Source: an uncultured Opitutia bacterium
GTDB taxonomy: Bacteria > Verrucomicrobiota > Verrucomicrobiia > Opitutales > Opitutaceae
NCBI GenBank assembly: GCA_903827245.1
Contig: CAIKHO010000069.1
Coordinates: forward strand, 1-58,495
DNA length: 58,495 bases
Direction of reading: 5' to 3'
The translations under genes were made by a program, and so were the position numbers. A model generated the notes under the pieces. That model was given only the letters and a program-made list of their open reading frames with translations. It was not told the origin of the DNA and did no database searches. Shown in pieces: positions 33,397 through 44,667 of this stretch (position 1 is its first letter; every line of letters starts with the position of its first letter).

Positions 33397-35765
33397 GGCA
33401 GGCCTTTCCAGCGCCGCAGGCCCCATTCCGCCAGCAGGCACGCCAACGCAAATGCAAACATCACGGGCGTGTGCCAGAGGGGATACGACCACGTTTCCAT
33501 AACGGGAGCCTTGAAACCGGGCAGCTTGCGGGCGAATGAATTCAGGTCGGCTGCGGCGATCACCTGTCCGCCGGTCTTGCGTGCAATCGCCTCCATCAAC
33601 GCGACGTTCGGTGTCAGCGAGCGGAATTCGTCCGCCGCCAGGTCAACACTCCAGCCCGCCTCGGAGCGCCCCACTTCCGCACCTGCCGGGTTGGTCACCA
33701 CAGCCGTGGCCTTGTACCCGCCGGTCAAACGAGGGATGTAGGTGGCCTCATAGAGTCCGGCCTCGCTCAGCGCCGGCTCGGCTTGCAGGCGGATCGGGCT
33801 GCCGAGCGCGCCGGCCGTGCCGTCAAACAGGATCGGCTGGACTTCGATATTCACCGCGGCGTCGTCCAGCGGCTGGTACTTTTCGTCGCGCACGCGCACC
33901 TGCAGCTGGACCGCGTTGCCGGCCTCGCCGGTTTGGGGCTCGACCGTCAGGTCCACGCGGTTGGGCACGTCCGACACCAGCCAGCGCACCAGCTGCCGCC
34001 ATGTCCTGTCCATGTCATTATGCGCCTCGGGATTGAGCATGCCCCACTTCCAGACATCGCCCACCATCAGGGCAGTGCTACGGCCGCGGCCGAAGCGCTG
34101 CGCCACCAGCGCAGGGAGTTCGGCGCCGCTGGCGTCGTGGAGCGTGGCGATGACGCTGGCGCCAGGCTTGATCCCGCGCACGTGGTTCACCACCTCGAAC
34201 GGCGGCATGGCCTCGCGCCGGGCCTTCTCGTCGGTCTCGTTGTCGCGCAGGCGCGCCCAAGGCTGGAGCCAGCCTTCCCGTGCGAGCTGGAGCCGGAAGC
34301 CGCCGGCGGGCACCGACGCCTCCCGCGGCTGGTCCAGATAAACCGGCAGCATGTCACCGATCGGCGTCCGCTGGTATTTTCCCTCCTGGAACATCTCCAT
34401 GCCCCCGAGCATGAGAAAGCCGCCGCCGCGCTCGGACACGAATTTCTGGAGGAGCAAAGCCTGGTCCGGGGTGAAGAACTCCGCCTCGACGTCGTCGACG
34501 ATCACGCCTTGGTAGCCGTAGAGGTCCTCGGGGACGCGGGGAAAGCCGTTCCGCAGTTCGACCTCGTCCTTGGTGTTGAGCCGGATCAGCACGGGCTGGT
34601 CGTACTGCTGGACCTCCTCGGCCGACTGGTTGCCAAAACCGCGGTACAGCGGGTTGCTCGTCTCCCCCACCCGGCCCCGGTAATCAAACTTGGGCTCGCG
34701 CTTGGCCACGCGGATGAGGCCGACCAGATCGATCTCCTTGTCCTCCTGCACCGCGCGGTTGAGAAACTTGAACTCCCAGTTGGGCCGTCCCGCGACGTAG
34801 AGGATGCGGTAGGGACCGGCCCCGCGGTTGACGACGAGGACCCGCGCGTTGTTGGCCAGCGTGGCCTCGCCGGTATCCGTGGCCGTGACCCCGACAGGCG
34901 CGGCCCGTCCCACCTGCACCTGGTAAAACGACAGGCCCTTTTGCTCGGGCTTCAATTGAAAGCGGAAGGCCAGGTTTTCCCCGTTGTCGCGCGCCTCGTG
35001 CGTTTGGGCCTGGACGGTTCGCCCGGTCCGGTCCACCAGGCGGGCGGTGATCGGCTCGCCGCGAAAGCCGGAAGCGCTGACATCAGCCTGGATCGAGACC
35101 GGTGCATCCTCGAAGGCGGTCTGGCTCACGGTCACCTGCTGGACGGAGATATCCTTCACCGGATCGGAGCGGCCTATGACCACGGGGTAGATCGGCGGAA
35201 GCTTGGAAAGGTCGGGCAGCGGATCGTGCAGGTCCGTCGCATTGCCATCGGTCAGCAGCAAAATCCCCGCGAGCGGCCGACCCTGGAAGCGCTCCGCCAG
35301 CGTGCGCAGCGCGCCCCCCATCGCGGTGGAGCGACCGTCAAAGACCAGCTCGTGAAAATCCGTCGTGGGCTGCAGCCGCGCGTCGAAGACGTAACGGCGC
35401 AGATCGAACGTGTCGCCGAGGGTCGCGAGCCATTCCGCCTGGGCCGGATCGACGAGCTTCTGGAGCGATTCGCCGCGGCTGTGCATGTCGCCCTGGTCCT
35501 TGATCTGCATGCCCTGGCTGTTGTCCGCGACCACGGCAAACAGATTGGCCCCCGGCCGCGCGCGCTGCCCGAACCACAGCGGCTCGAGCAGGCAGAGCGC
35601 CAGGGCGGCGAGCCCCGCGATCTTCAGGCCGAGGCAGACCCAGCGCATGCGGCCGCCGGGGGATGCCCGGTAGCTCCAGAACAGGACGGCCGCCCCGGCC
35701 GCCACGACGGCGGTCGCGGGCCAGAGCCAGTTGGCCCCGGAAAAAGTGAGCGCGGCAAATGACAT
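33393..35765 (-). CDS. Membrane protein with VWA-like and glutamine-amidotransferase-like domains
   Basis: About 790 residues. Two N-terminal membrane spans (about residues 11-29 and 40-62) precede a VWA-like domain beginning ANLFAVVADNSQGMQIKD, where the metal site is degenerate (D-N-S-Q-G rather than DxSxS). A GATase1-like segment follows in the middle (DQALLLQKFVSERGGGFLML). An Ig-like beta region (NAVQLQVRVRDEKYQPLDD) precedes a C-terminal span (LWHTPVMFAFALACLLAEWG). This is the family annotated as glutamine-amidotransferase/VWA membrane proteins in MoxR operons. Its stop overlaps the GTG of the caspase-like gene. The role in the assembly is unknown; most of the protein should face the periplasm. 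Confidence 0.75.
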   Translation of the reverse strand: MSFAALTFSGANWLWPATAVVAAGAAVLFWSYRASPGGRMRWVCLGLKIAGLAALALCLLEPLWFGQRARPGANLFAVVADNSQGMQIKDQGDMHSRGESLQKLVDPAQAEWLATLGDTFDLRRYVFDARLQPTTDFHELVFDGRSTAMGGALRTLAERFQGRPLAGILLLTDGNATDLHDPLPDLSKLPPIYPVVIGRSDPVKDISVQQVTVSQTAFEDAPVSIQADVSASGFRGEPITARLVDRTGRTVQAQTHEARDNGENLAFRFQLKPEQKGLSFYQVQVGRAAPVGVTATDTGEATLANNARVLVVNRGAGPYRILYVAGRPNWEFKFLNRAVQEDKEIDLVGLIRVAKREPKFDYRGRVGETSNPLYRGFGNQSAEEVQQYDQPVLIRLNTKDEVELRNGFPRVPEDLYGYQGVIVDDVEAEFFTPDQALLLQKFVSERGGGFLMLGGMEMFQEGKYQRTPIGDMLPVYLDQPREASVPAGGFRLQLAREGWLQPWARLRDNETDEKARREAMPPFEVVNHVRGIKPGASVIATLHDASGAELPALVAQRFGRGRSTALMVGDVWKWGMLNPEAHNDMDRTWRQLVRWLVSDVPNRVDLTVEPQTGEAGNAVQLQVRVRDEKYQPLDDAAVNIEVQPILFDGTAGALGSPIRLQAEPALSEAGLYEATYIPRLTGGYKATAVVTNPAGAEVGRSEAGWSVDLAADEFRSLTPNVALMEAIARKTGGQVIAAADLNSFARKLPGFKAPVMETWSYPLWHTPVMFAFALACLLAEWGLRRWKGLP

Positions 35766-35778
35766 CACAAGGGGTCGC

Positions 35779-38700
35779 TCACTTGTCCTTGCCCAGCTCC
35801 TCGTAGTATTTCCGCACCGACTCGGCGTAGCGGTTCGGCACCGGATCGCGGTCGATCGGCACCAGCGAGTCCTTCGAACCGCGCCGGGCCAGCTCGTCGC
35901 TGATCTGGCTGCGGATCTCCACCAGCGGCTTCACGACCTCCAGTTTCACCACGGCCCAGTCCGGACGTTTCTCGTCGCGCTTGAAATCCACCCGGAGCTG
36001 GCGCACCCGCTCGCGGGCCGCCGCCACGGCATTTCTCATCGCGGGCGAATCGACCATCTCCTCGATGTTGCGCAGGCGGTCGGCCCAAGCGGCGTAGCCA
36101 TCACCGAGGATCGGGCCGCCGGCGGCATTCGCCGGTGCCAGTGCGCCGCCATTGACGATGTTGTCGAGCCCGAGCTGGTCGCCGCCCGCACGATTCGCGC
36201 CGCCGCCGGCTAGGCCCTGGCGGCCGGCGGCCAGCTGGCGGCCGGCGTTGTCGAAGCCCCCGCCGCCGCGCTGCGCCCCGCCCCGGCCAGCACCACCCTG
36301 ACGACCACGGCCACCGGGTTGGCCGGGTTGCCCGCCCGCCGCGTCCTGGTTATTTGCGTCGGCCACCTGCTGGCCACCTTGACCCTCACCCGGAGCGGAG
36401 GCCTGGCCTTCGCCCGGCCGCTGGCCACCTTGGCCTTGTTGGCCGGCTTGTCCCGCTTGCCCTGGAGTCTGGCCGCGGCCCTGCCGGCCGGCACCCGCCA
36501 GCCTTTGAGCCTGTCCGGCGGGCGTTCCGGCCGGGTCTTCGCCATTCGCGGCCTGTCCGCCCGGAGCCTGATTTTCTCCCGGCTGGCCGGCATTGGCCTG
36601 CTGCTGGCCCGGTCCGCCGGCCGCTCCGGCCGCGGCCCCCTTCTGCTGGGAGGGATCACCCGGGGCGCCGCGCCCCTGCCCTTGCGCCTGGGCAGCCTCG
36701 CGCATGAGTTCGTCCGTCGCGGCGTCCAGCTCCGACTGGGCCAGTTGCAGTGCCGCAGTGTCGTCTCCGAGCACACTTTCCGCCGCCCGCTCCATGCTGT
36801 TCTTCAATTCAGTGATCCCGTTGCGCGCGCGCTGCTCGGCCTGCGTGGCCTGCGGCATATAACCCTGCCGCAGCATTTCCGCGGTGAGATCGAGTGACTT
36901 CGCGCCCTCCTGCCCGGTCTTGCCGTCCAGCCGGTCGTTCAGGCTGCGGGTCAGCAGGCCGTTGCGCAGGAGATCCTGCTGGAACTCCTTCGCGGTGGCG
37001 TCGTCGGTCTGGTTGAGCGCGCGCAGGCTGTCGTAAAGTTTCTCGGCGAGGAGCGGCTCGGTGTTTTCCGCCTGCTCCGAGACCTGCTTCGCCCGGTCGA
37101 CCAACGTCTTCATGCGCGCCTTCTGCTGGTCGAGCTGGTCGAGCACGCCTTGGCGGTCCGGTGTGTCGCTGAGGCTCTTGCGCTGCTTGCCGTCATCGAG
37201 CCCGGCGAGTTTCTGCGCGATCGCCTCCTGCTGGTTGGCCATTTCCCGGGCCTCGGTGCGCATGTCGCGCAGGTCGTCGGCAAACTGGCTCGAGCTCTGT
37301 TTGCGCAGTTCGTCGCGCATGTCCTGCAGCTGCCGCTGCGCCCGCGTGCCCGCGGCCAGCGCCTGCGCCACGGAACCCTCGCCCGCGGCGTCGGCCGCGC
37401 GCTGGAGATCGCTGCGCGTCTGGTCCATCTGCTTCCGCTGGTCGTTCATCTGCGACTGGTTTTCCGGCCGGTTCATGCGCTGCTGGACTTCGTCGGCGTC
37501 CGCCAACATCTGCTGCTGCTCCTCCTGCAGGCGTTTCAACTGCCGCTTGATGTCCTCGCGCTGCTGCTCGGTGCGCGCCTCCTGCAGCGAAGTCTGCAGC
37601 TCTTTCAGGCGGTCATTCACGTCCTGCTGGCGGCGGGCGAGTTCCTGCAGCCGGTTCATCACCTGCATCTGCTCGCGGCGCTCCGGGCTTTGCGGCGAGG
37701 CCGCCTGCTTCTGCGTTTCATAGCGATTCTGCTCCTGCGTGAGGTCGAGTTGGTCAAGCTGGCGCTGGTTGGCCTGCTGGCCGCCACCACCACCGCCCCC
37801 GCCGCGGCGGGAACGGGCCACCTGCGTCTCCCGCGCCTGCAATTTCAACAGGGCCTGATAAGCCGCCTGCTCCGATGTGAGCGCCTGCGCCAGCGGTCCC
37901 GGGGTCTTCGCCGCGGCCTTGAGATGCGATTCCGCCTGCTCCATCTGCTGCGTCACGGCGGTCCACAGCGCCTTCGTGCGGGGATCCTCCGCTTTTCCCT
38001 GTGACGCGCCGGCCTGCTTCAAGGCATCCGCCTGCGAATCGTGAACCACGGTGGCGTCGTCGGGATACTTCGCGCCGGAGGGATCGCGCTGGAGTTTCCA
38101 GGTGGCGTTGATGATCTGCTTCTGCAGCTCAGTCAGTTTACGGTTCTGGTTGCCCTGGCCTTGCTGCTGCTGGTCGGATTGCTGCTGCTGGCTTTCTCGA
38201 AAAATCTCATCGAACGGCCGGATCTCCGCGAAGAATAGGTCCCCGTTCGTCCGCCGGACCTTGCCGTCGGGACCGACGTCGTCGGCCCAGACATACCATG
38301 AAACCAGCTGGTCCGGCTGCACCCCGAGGTCCTCAAGGTGCAGGGTATAATTAAACGGACGCTTTTCCTTGGCCGGCACCGCGCGGCCCAGCTCGATGGT
38401 CTTGGTTTCCCCGCCGGCCAGACTATAGGAAATGCCATACTCCGGCGACCCGAAGTCATCCCAGACCGTGCCGTCGAAGACCACTTCCTCGAGGGCCGAC
38501 GGCCGCAGGTCGCCGCGCGGGGAATTCACGTGCAGCTCCGGCGGACGGTTGGGTTGCACATCGATCACAAAGGGCGTGGCCGTCTTGTTGGCCCGGCCGT
38601 CGGCATCGACCAGCTGCAGGTCATAGGTCTGGCTCGCGGCGAGGGCGAATTTCGGCAGCGACGCGACCGCCTTGCCCGCCATCACCTGCAGCGGGATCGC

Positions 38701-39678
38701 GGTCTTCTTCGCGTCATGAGCCACCAGCTTGGCCGAGGCCACCGGCTTGTTCAGCTGGAGCGAGAGATCCAGGCGCGTGCCTTCAACGGCGCTGATCCGG
38801 CGCGTGTTCTCGATTCGTTTCGGCTCCTGTCCGGTGTACGCCGGAAAGGTGAGCTCGGCATCCGCCCGCTCCAGCCGCGGATTCTCGAACACCTTGACCT
38901 TGTAGTCCCGGGTGCTGCTCCCGCGGTATTCCAGGTGGTAGGTGAAATCACTCTTCACCTCCGGCACGCTGCCGCCGAAGACCGGGTCGGCGAGGCTTTT
39001 GACGAGGGAAACCTTGTGCGGGGCCTCGCCCGAGGTCCGGATGATCATGTCGACGGTGGCCGGCACCCCGCCGCCAAAACGGGCCAGCACCACGAGGCTC
39101 TCGCCCCGCTCGATCGTGGCATCACCCGGCGTGACCGCGACGCCGGAAAACGGCACCCGCGGCAGGACGCCATCGTCGGCGTGTCTTACGCGCAGGCCCG
39201 AAAGCGCGAGGGCAAAAAGCCCGAGGGCCAGCAGATTCACGCCGACGCCCAGCGCTAGTCGCGACCGGGGAACAATGTCGCGCCAGTCGCTCTCCCGGCT
39301 GCGCTCCATGGCCTCCTGCAGCACGCGGTACTGCAAATAACCCGGCCTGCTGCCATCGGGTGTGGTCTGTTGCACGGCCGTCAGCAGCAGGCCCTTCAGC
39401 CCGGGCTGCACCTGTTCGATCCGCTGCGCAATCAAGCGGTAATCGGGCGGTCTTTCATACTGGCGCACAATGACGAGGACCGACGCGGCGGCGGCGAGCG
39501 CGGCGAGGACGGGCATGGTCAGGGACGAAGCCCAGCCCAGCTCGCCCTCCAGGAAGATGAAGACGAGCGCGACGAACGCCGCCACGGCCCAGGTGAGGGC
39601 CAGCTTCCAGCTGAGCGCGTGCCACTGCTGGCGGCGGATTACGGGTTGCAGCCGGGATTGCAGGAATTTTTCCATCAT
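35779..39678 (-). CDS. Giant coiled-coil membrane protein (DUF4175-like)
   Basis: 1299 residues. Two N-terminal spans (about 27-46 and 52-72) are followed by a third near residue 145, then a periplasmic beta-rich region to about residue 480. A long Gln/Arg/Glu-rich coiled coil follows at about 490-1000 (many QQQ, RREQMQVMNRLQELARRQQD). Next is a low-complexity Gly/Gln/Ala/Pro linker at about 1010-1190, and finally a C-terminal charged domain (RLRNIEEMVDSPAMRNAVAA, VVKLEVVKPLVEIRSQISDE). It resembles DUF4175. The start overlaps the BatA-VWA stop (ATGA at 39675). A rod-like scaffold for the operon's VWA proteins is an inference. Confidence 0.75.
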   Translation of the reverse strand: MMEKFLQSRLQPVIRRQQWHALSWKLALTWAVAAFVALVFIFLEGELGWASSLTMPVLAALAAAASVLVIVRQYERPPDYRLIAQRIEQVQPGLKGLLLTAVQQTTPDGSRPGYLQYRVLQEAMERSRESDWRDIVPRSRLALGVGVNLLALGLFALALSGLRVRHADDGVLPRVPFSGVAVTPGDATIERGESLVVLARFGGGVPATVDMIIRTSGEAPHKVSLVKSLADPVFGGSVPEVKSDFTYHLEYRGSSTRDYKVKVFENPRLERADAELTFPAYTGQEPKRIENTRRISAVEGTRLDLSLQLNKPVASAKLVAHDAKKTAIPLQVMAGKAVASLPKFALAASQTYDLQLVDADGRANKTATPFVIDVQPNRPPELHVNSPRGDLRPSALEEVVFDGTVWDDFGSPEYGISYSLAGGETKTIELGRAVPAKEKRPFNYTLHLEDLGVQPDQLVSWYVWADDVGPDGKVRRTNGDLFFAEIRPFDEIFRESQQQQSDQQQQGQGNQNRKLTELQKQIINATWKLQRDPSGAKYPDDATVVHDSQADALKQAGASQGKAEDPRTKALWTAVTQQMEQAESHLKAAAKTPGPLAQALTSEQAAYQALLKLQARETQVARSRRGGGGGGGGQQANQRQLDQLDLTQEQNRYETQKQAASPQSPERREQMQVMNRLQELARRQQDVNDRLKELQTSLQEARTEQQREDIKRQLKRLQEEQQQMLADADEVQQRMNRPENQSQMNDQRKQMDQTRSDLQRAADAAGEGSVAQALAAGTRAQRQLQDMRDELRKQSSSQFADDLRDMRTEAREMANQQEAIAQKLAGLDDGKQRKSLSDTPDRQGVLDQLDQQKARMKTLVDRAKQVSEQAENTEPLLAEKLYDSLRALNQTDDATAKEFQQDLLRNGLLTRSLNDRLDGKTGQEGAKSLDLTAEMLRQGYMPQATQAEQRARNGITELKNSMERAAESVLGDDTAALQLAQSELDAATDELMREAAQAQGQGRGAPGDPSQQKGAAAGAAGGPGQQQANAGQPGENQAPGGQAANGEDPAGTPAGQAQRLAGAGRQGRGQTPGQAGQAGQQGQGGQRPGEGQASAPGEGQGGQQVADANNQDAAGGQPGQPGGRGRQGGAGRGGAQRGGGGFDNAGRQLAAGRQGLAGGGANRAGGDQLGLDNIVNGGALAPANAAGGPILGDGYAAWADRLRNIEEMVDSPAMRNAVAAARERVRQLRVDFKRDEKRPDWAVVKLEVVKPLVEIRSQISDELARRGSKDSLVPIDRDPVPNRYAESVRKYYEELGKDK

Positions 39679-41798
39679 GATGTAAGCCCTCCTGTGTTCA
39701 CTGTACGTGCCTGGCGGCGGGCCGTCCAGCCCGCCAGGGCCGATTCAATTAATAGCACCGCCAAGGTCGCGCCCAAAAACCACCGCCAGAGTTTCTGCCG
39801 GCTTTCGGCTTCAGCTCCCTGCAGCAGTGCCTCCCGCCGGGCCGCTTGCACCGGCTCGGGCACCGCCTGCGGCCCCGGCGCGCCGTAGCGCTCCAGCTGG
39901 TCCTCCGGGAGCGGCGCGGTGCGGCTTTCCGCGGGATCGAGGTTGACCGCCAGACGCGTGGTCCGCTGCCCCGTGGTGAACTCGTAGATGCCCGGTTGCA
40001 GTGTCTGGGTAAAACTGGCCGTGCCGGCCGGAAGCGTCACGGCTGCGCCCCCCGGCGGACGGACCACCGTGGGCTCGGTAGTGGGGCCCGTGGCGCTGAG
40101 CGGCACCGGATCGCCGACCATGATCTGTGTGCCCTGTTCGATCAGGCCGCCGCCCAGCTCGAGCATGGAATATAACAGCGGGACAAACTTGGAGGAAACC
40201 GCGAGCTGGCTGTCGTCCGGGTTCCAGCCGGTCATCAGGGCCAGCAGGCGTCCCTTGCCGGCCGGGATTTCAAGCAGGGCGGGATCGCCGCTGTCGAACT
40301 TCGACAGGACTCGCGCGCCGGGAATCGCCGCGGCGCTCACGCGGCGGTATTTCCAGACATGAATCTTCGTGAAGTCGCTGAAACGCGGATCGGCGAACGG
40401 CGCGAACAGCGGATGCTGGAAATCAATCTCGGCCAGCATCGCGTAGTTCGACGGCTGCACGTTCTCCAGTCCGAGGCCGGAAATGCCCAGTAGCTGCCCC
40501 AGCGCCGTGGCCGCCTCGGCCGTCTTCGGGGCAAACACCACGGTCTTGCCGGCCAGCATCTGCTCGCGCAACAGGGCGGCGGTCGCCGGCGGCAGTGCCT
40601 CCGTGACGAAAAATAGTTTCGGGTCCTGCACCTCCGCGGGCGAAAGCTCCGCGGCCGGACTGTGCGGAACGACGCGTACCGTGAGGTGCGGGTTGTCCGG
40701 CAGCGCGCGCTGGAGAAAGTAAAGCGGCTGGTGGATGTCGTCGGCCGCGTCCGCCCCAAGGTAAAGCACGCTCAGCTTCTGTTTTTCCGGCGGCATGACA
40801 TACACGCTGTTGTCGAAATCCTCGTCATCCCCGCGCAGCATGATTTTCTGCAGGCCCGGGATGCCTGCCGGCACCGGGACCGCCACCACCCGGCCCTGGC
40901 CCGGCGGCACATAGACGTCGATCACCGCGCCCGCAAAATCGGTGCCATCCGGGCGGGCCCAGCCGACGCGGAACTGCTCCCGGGTGGAATCACCGGCATT
41001 GCTGACACGCACGCGCACGGCCGGAGTCGCCTGCCGGTCGGCGTCCGGCGACTCCGCGACCAGCTGCAGCCCCGCGTTGGTGGTGTTGCGGGCCGGCAAC
41101 GCCTGCACCTCAAGCTCGATGCCCTTCGGCCAGTCATAGGCCTGCAACGAGTCGAGCGCACTGCCCGCCTGCAGGTCGCTCACCAGCACGATCTGGCGCG
41201 GGCCGGTGATCCCTTTCTTCTCGCCATCCGCATCCGCCAGCGCCTCGGCTGCACTGATCAGGGCGTTGCCCAAGTGGGTGCCCGTCCAGCCCGGTGTGGT
41301 GGCCGCGAGCCGGCTCAACACGAGTCCCGTTCGCTCGCCGGCCAGCGCAGCCTTCCACTCTTCAAAGCTCACGAGCGGACTCACCTGCCGGCCATAGGTG
41401 AAGACCGCCACCTGGTCGCCCGGGGTCGCCTTGCGCAGCACGGCCTCCACCCGGTTGCGTGCCTCGGCCCACAACCCCGCGCGCCGCATGCTGGCACTGA
41501 CATCGACCAGCACCACGATCCGCCGGGCCTCGCCCGACACCGCGTCCGTCGGCGCGGTCTTGCGCAAAAATGGCCGGGCAAAGCCCAGCGCGAGCAGCGC
41601 GAGCGCAAGGCAGCGGAGCAGCAGCAGCAGGATGTGCTCGAGCCGGCTCCGGTGCGTCAGCCGCGGCGGGGTCGGACGCAGAAACATCAGCGAACTGAAC
41701 ACAGTCCGCTCGCGCGTGGTGCGGCGGATCAGGTGAAAGATCAACGGTCCCGCCACCGCAAGCGCCCCCAGCATGAAAAGTGGTGCGAGGAAACTCAT
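39675..41798 (-). CDS. BatA/VWA-domain membrane protein
   Basis: A 707-residue protein with an N-terminal BatA (aerotolerance) membrane domain starting MSFLAPLFMLGALAVAGPLI, two spans with the conserved FHLIRRTTRERTVFSSLMFL linker. A VWA domain with an intact MIDAS motif DVSAS follows (Asp99, Ser101, Ser103). The large extracytoplasmic region ends in a C-terminal span (WRWFLGATLAVLLIESALAG). It is translationally coupled on both sides (ATGA at 41795 and 39675). In MoxR systems such proteins are metal-dependent adhesion partners of the ATPase. Confidence 0.88.
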   Translation of the reverse strand: MSFLAPLFMLGALAVAGPLIFHLIRRTTRERTVFSSLMFLRPTPPRLTHRSRLEHILLLLLRCLALALLALGFARPFLRKTAPTDAVSGEARRIVVLVDVSASMRRAGLWAEARNRVEAVLRKATPGDQVAVFTYGRQVSPLVSFEEWKAALAGERTGLVLSRLAATTPGWTGTHLGNALISAAEALADADGEKKGITGPRQIVLVSDLQAGSALDSLQAYDWPKGIELEVQALPARNTTNAGLQLVAESPDADRQATPAVRVRVSNAGDSTREQFRVGWARPDGTDFAGAVIDVYVPPGQGRVVAVPVPAGIPGLQKIMLRGDDEDFDNSVYVMPPEKQKLSVLYLGADAADDIHQPLYFLQRALPDNPHLTVRVVPHSPAAELSPAEVQDPKLFFVTEALPPATAALLREQMLAGKTVVFAPKTAEAATALGQLLGISGLGLENVQPSNYAMLAEIDFQHPLFAPFADPRFSDFTKIHVWKYRRVSAAAIPGARVLSKFDSGDPALLEIPAGKGRLLALMTGWNPDDSQLAVSSKFVPLLYSMLELGGGLIEQGTQIMVGDPVPLSATGPTTEPTVVRPPGGAAVTLPAGTASFTQTLQPGIYEFTTGQRTTRLAVNLDPAESRTAPLPEDQLERYGAPGPQAVPEPVQAARREALLQGAEAESRQKLWRWFLGATLAVLLIESALAGWTARRQARTVNTGGLTS

Positions 41799-42741
41799 GA
41801 CCGGCTCGGGGCGGACGGACGGCTCAGCCGGCCGCGCCGCATGCGTCCCTGGACAAATTCAAACAGCGCCAGCTCGAGCGGCTGTTCCGTGCTGAGCCGG
41901 TGATAGCCGATGCCCAGTTTCTGGCAGGTGGCCCGCACGGCCGCGCAATGGGCCTCGATCCGCGGCAGGTATTCCGCCCGCGCCGCCGCCGGGTCGATGT
42001 ACACCGTCTGCTCCGACTCGATGTCCTCGAACACCGCCGCCTGCTCGAAATTCAGGGTCAGCTCCGCCGGATCCAGCACTTGGAACACGGTCACCTCATG
42101 CCCGCAGGCCGTGAGCGCCAGCAGGCTCGGCTCGAGTCGTTCAAGCGGGGCGAGAAAATCGGACACATACGCGACGAGGCCGCGCTTCCGGACCAGCCCG
42201 GTGATGCGCTCGACCGGCGTGGTCAGGTTGGTCGCCTTGCCACTGGCCGGTTTTTCCAGGGCGAACATCAACTGGCGCAGATGGCCCGACCGGTGGCGGG
42301 CCGGGAGGTACTCGCGCACTTTTTCGTCAAAGGTGAGCAATCCGATGGCATCCCCCTGCAGATGGAGAAAGTAAGCCAGCGTCGCGGCCAGCGTCGCGGC
42401 GTACTGCGCCTTGGTGTAGCCGTTCGAGCCGTAACTCATCGAACGGCTCTGGTCCACCAGCAGGTGGCAGCGAAGATTGGTCTCGTCCTCGAATTTCTTG
42501 ATGAAATAGCGGTCGCTCCGCGCATAGACGCGCCAGTCGAGGTAACGCGGATCGTCACCGGGCGTGTACTGCCGGTACTCGGTGAACTCGACCGAGAACC
42601 CGTGATAGGGGCTCCGGTGCAGGCCCTTCCAGAAGCCCTCGACGACCACGCGCGCCCGCAACTCGAGGTTGCGGATGCTCATCAGCGCCCGCGGGTCGAT
42701 CAGCGCCGCGGAGGACAGGCCGGGACTGTTGGCGCTGGCAA

Positions 42742-42745
<4 letters not shown>
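41795..42745 (-). CDS. DUF58-domain VWA-like protein
   Basis: A 316-residue cytoplasmic partner of the MoxR ATPase. The DUF58 hallmark EYRQYTPGDDPRYLDWRVYA is at residues 56-75. The VWA-like metal motif DQSRS (98-102) is in HLLVDQSRSMSYGS, and LVAYVSDFLAPLERL follows. There is no signal peptide. ATG 42745 overlaps the MoxR stop (ATGA); earlier in-frame codons overlap the MoxR coding region and look random. The MoxR-DUF58 pair is a classic combination in which DUF58 adapts the AAA ATPase to client proteins. Confidence 0.92.
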
Positions 42746-43794
<1,049 letters not shown>

Positions 43795-43797
43795 TTT

Positions 43798-44667
43798 TTA
43801 GTGGGTCATCTGATAGAAGATGATGTTGATGCCTAAAGGATATGAAATCTTCTCGGAAAAATTGCGGAAATATTCGCTGTTCTCGCCCTCGCGCTCCCAG
43901 CCGTCGCCGTTGTCGGTGTTGTGCGTGGCGATCACCATGATGTGGCCCCGGTCGTCGAAGATCGCGCGATGATGCACGATGCGGGCGTCAGGGCGCTCCG
44001 CCGTGTCCCCGCCGCTTCGCTCCCAGTAGCTGATTCCCGGCACCTGCGCCTTGGCGTTGATCTGGAACACACAGTGGTAAAGCGGATGTTCCAGGGGCAG
44101 CTCGGTGAACCCGCGGTCCGGCAGGACCTGCTTCAGGACGCGCTCGGCATTGGCCCACTCCGCCTCGCCCCAGAAGTCGTCGAGCATGAGGGAACCGCCG
44201 TTGCGGAGATAATTTCGCAGCGCCACGATCTCCTCTTCATTCAAGTAAAGGCTCCCGGGCTCCACCATGTAGATGAAGGGATAATCGGCGAGGTGTTCGT
44301 CGGTGAGGCGGAGGAAGCGGCCGTCCGGATTCACCTTCATCGAGGTCATCTGCTGCAGGCGGAAGGAAAGGTTGAGGTCGCTGTCCGGCGTATCGGTCTG
44401 CCAGCTCGCGCCGCTGCTGTTGGGGTTCCGCTCGCGCCGGACCCGCACAAACGTGAACACGTCCTTGTCGAACCCCGCCGGATTGCTCCACTCCGGCGTG
44501 CCGGTGCTGTGGGACGGGACTTCCCGGGCCGTCTGCGCGCTCTCCGGGATATATCCGCCCTCCCCGCCATAGCCCCCGAAGCCGCCCCGCCGCCCGCCAA
44601 AGCGCTGGGCCATCAACAGCCCGGTCAGCAGGAGGAACAGGATGCCGGAAAAAAAGGTTTTCCTCAT
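43798..44667 (-). CDS. Secreted DUF4159-domain protein
   Basis: A 289-residue precursor. The signal peptide (MRKTFFSGILFLLLTGLLMA) is followed by a Gly/Arg/Tyr-rich spacer (RFGGRRGGFGGYGGEGGY) and a DUF4159 domain: FTFVRVRRE, YPFIYMVEPGSLYLNEEEIV, LRNYLRNGGSLMLDDFWGE and HRAIFDDRGHIMVIATHNTD. DUF4159 has a flavodoxin/GATase-like fold and is regularly encoded with MoxR-VWA genes. The start overlaps the upstream TPR gene stop (ATGA at 44664). The molecular role is unknown; it is probably periplasmic. Confidence 0.82.
   Translation of the reverse strand: MRKTFFSGILFLLLTGLLMAQRFGGRRGGFGGYGGEGGYIPESAQTAREVPSHSTGTPEWSNPAGFDKDVFTFVRVRRERNPNSSGASWQTDTPDSDLNLSFRLQQMTSMKVNPDGRFLRLTDEHLADYPFIYMVEPGSLYLNEEEIVALRNYLRNGGSLMLDDFWGEAEWANAERVLKQVLPDRGFTELPLEHPLYHCVFQINAKAQVPGISYWERSGGDTAERPDARIVHHRAIFDDRGHIMVIATHNTDNGDGWEREGENSEYFRNFSEKISYPLGINIIFYQMTH

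Noticed and set aside
33783-35762. Plus-strand open frame of 659 codons opposite the GATase/VWA-like gene
   Set aside because: It mirrors codon bias of the real gene, lacks domain signatures and would break a tightly coupled operon.
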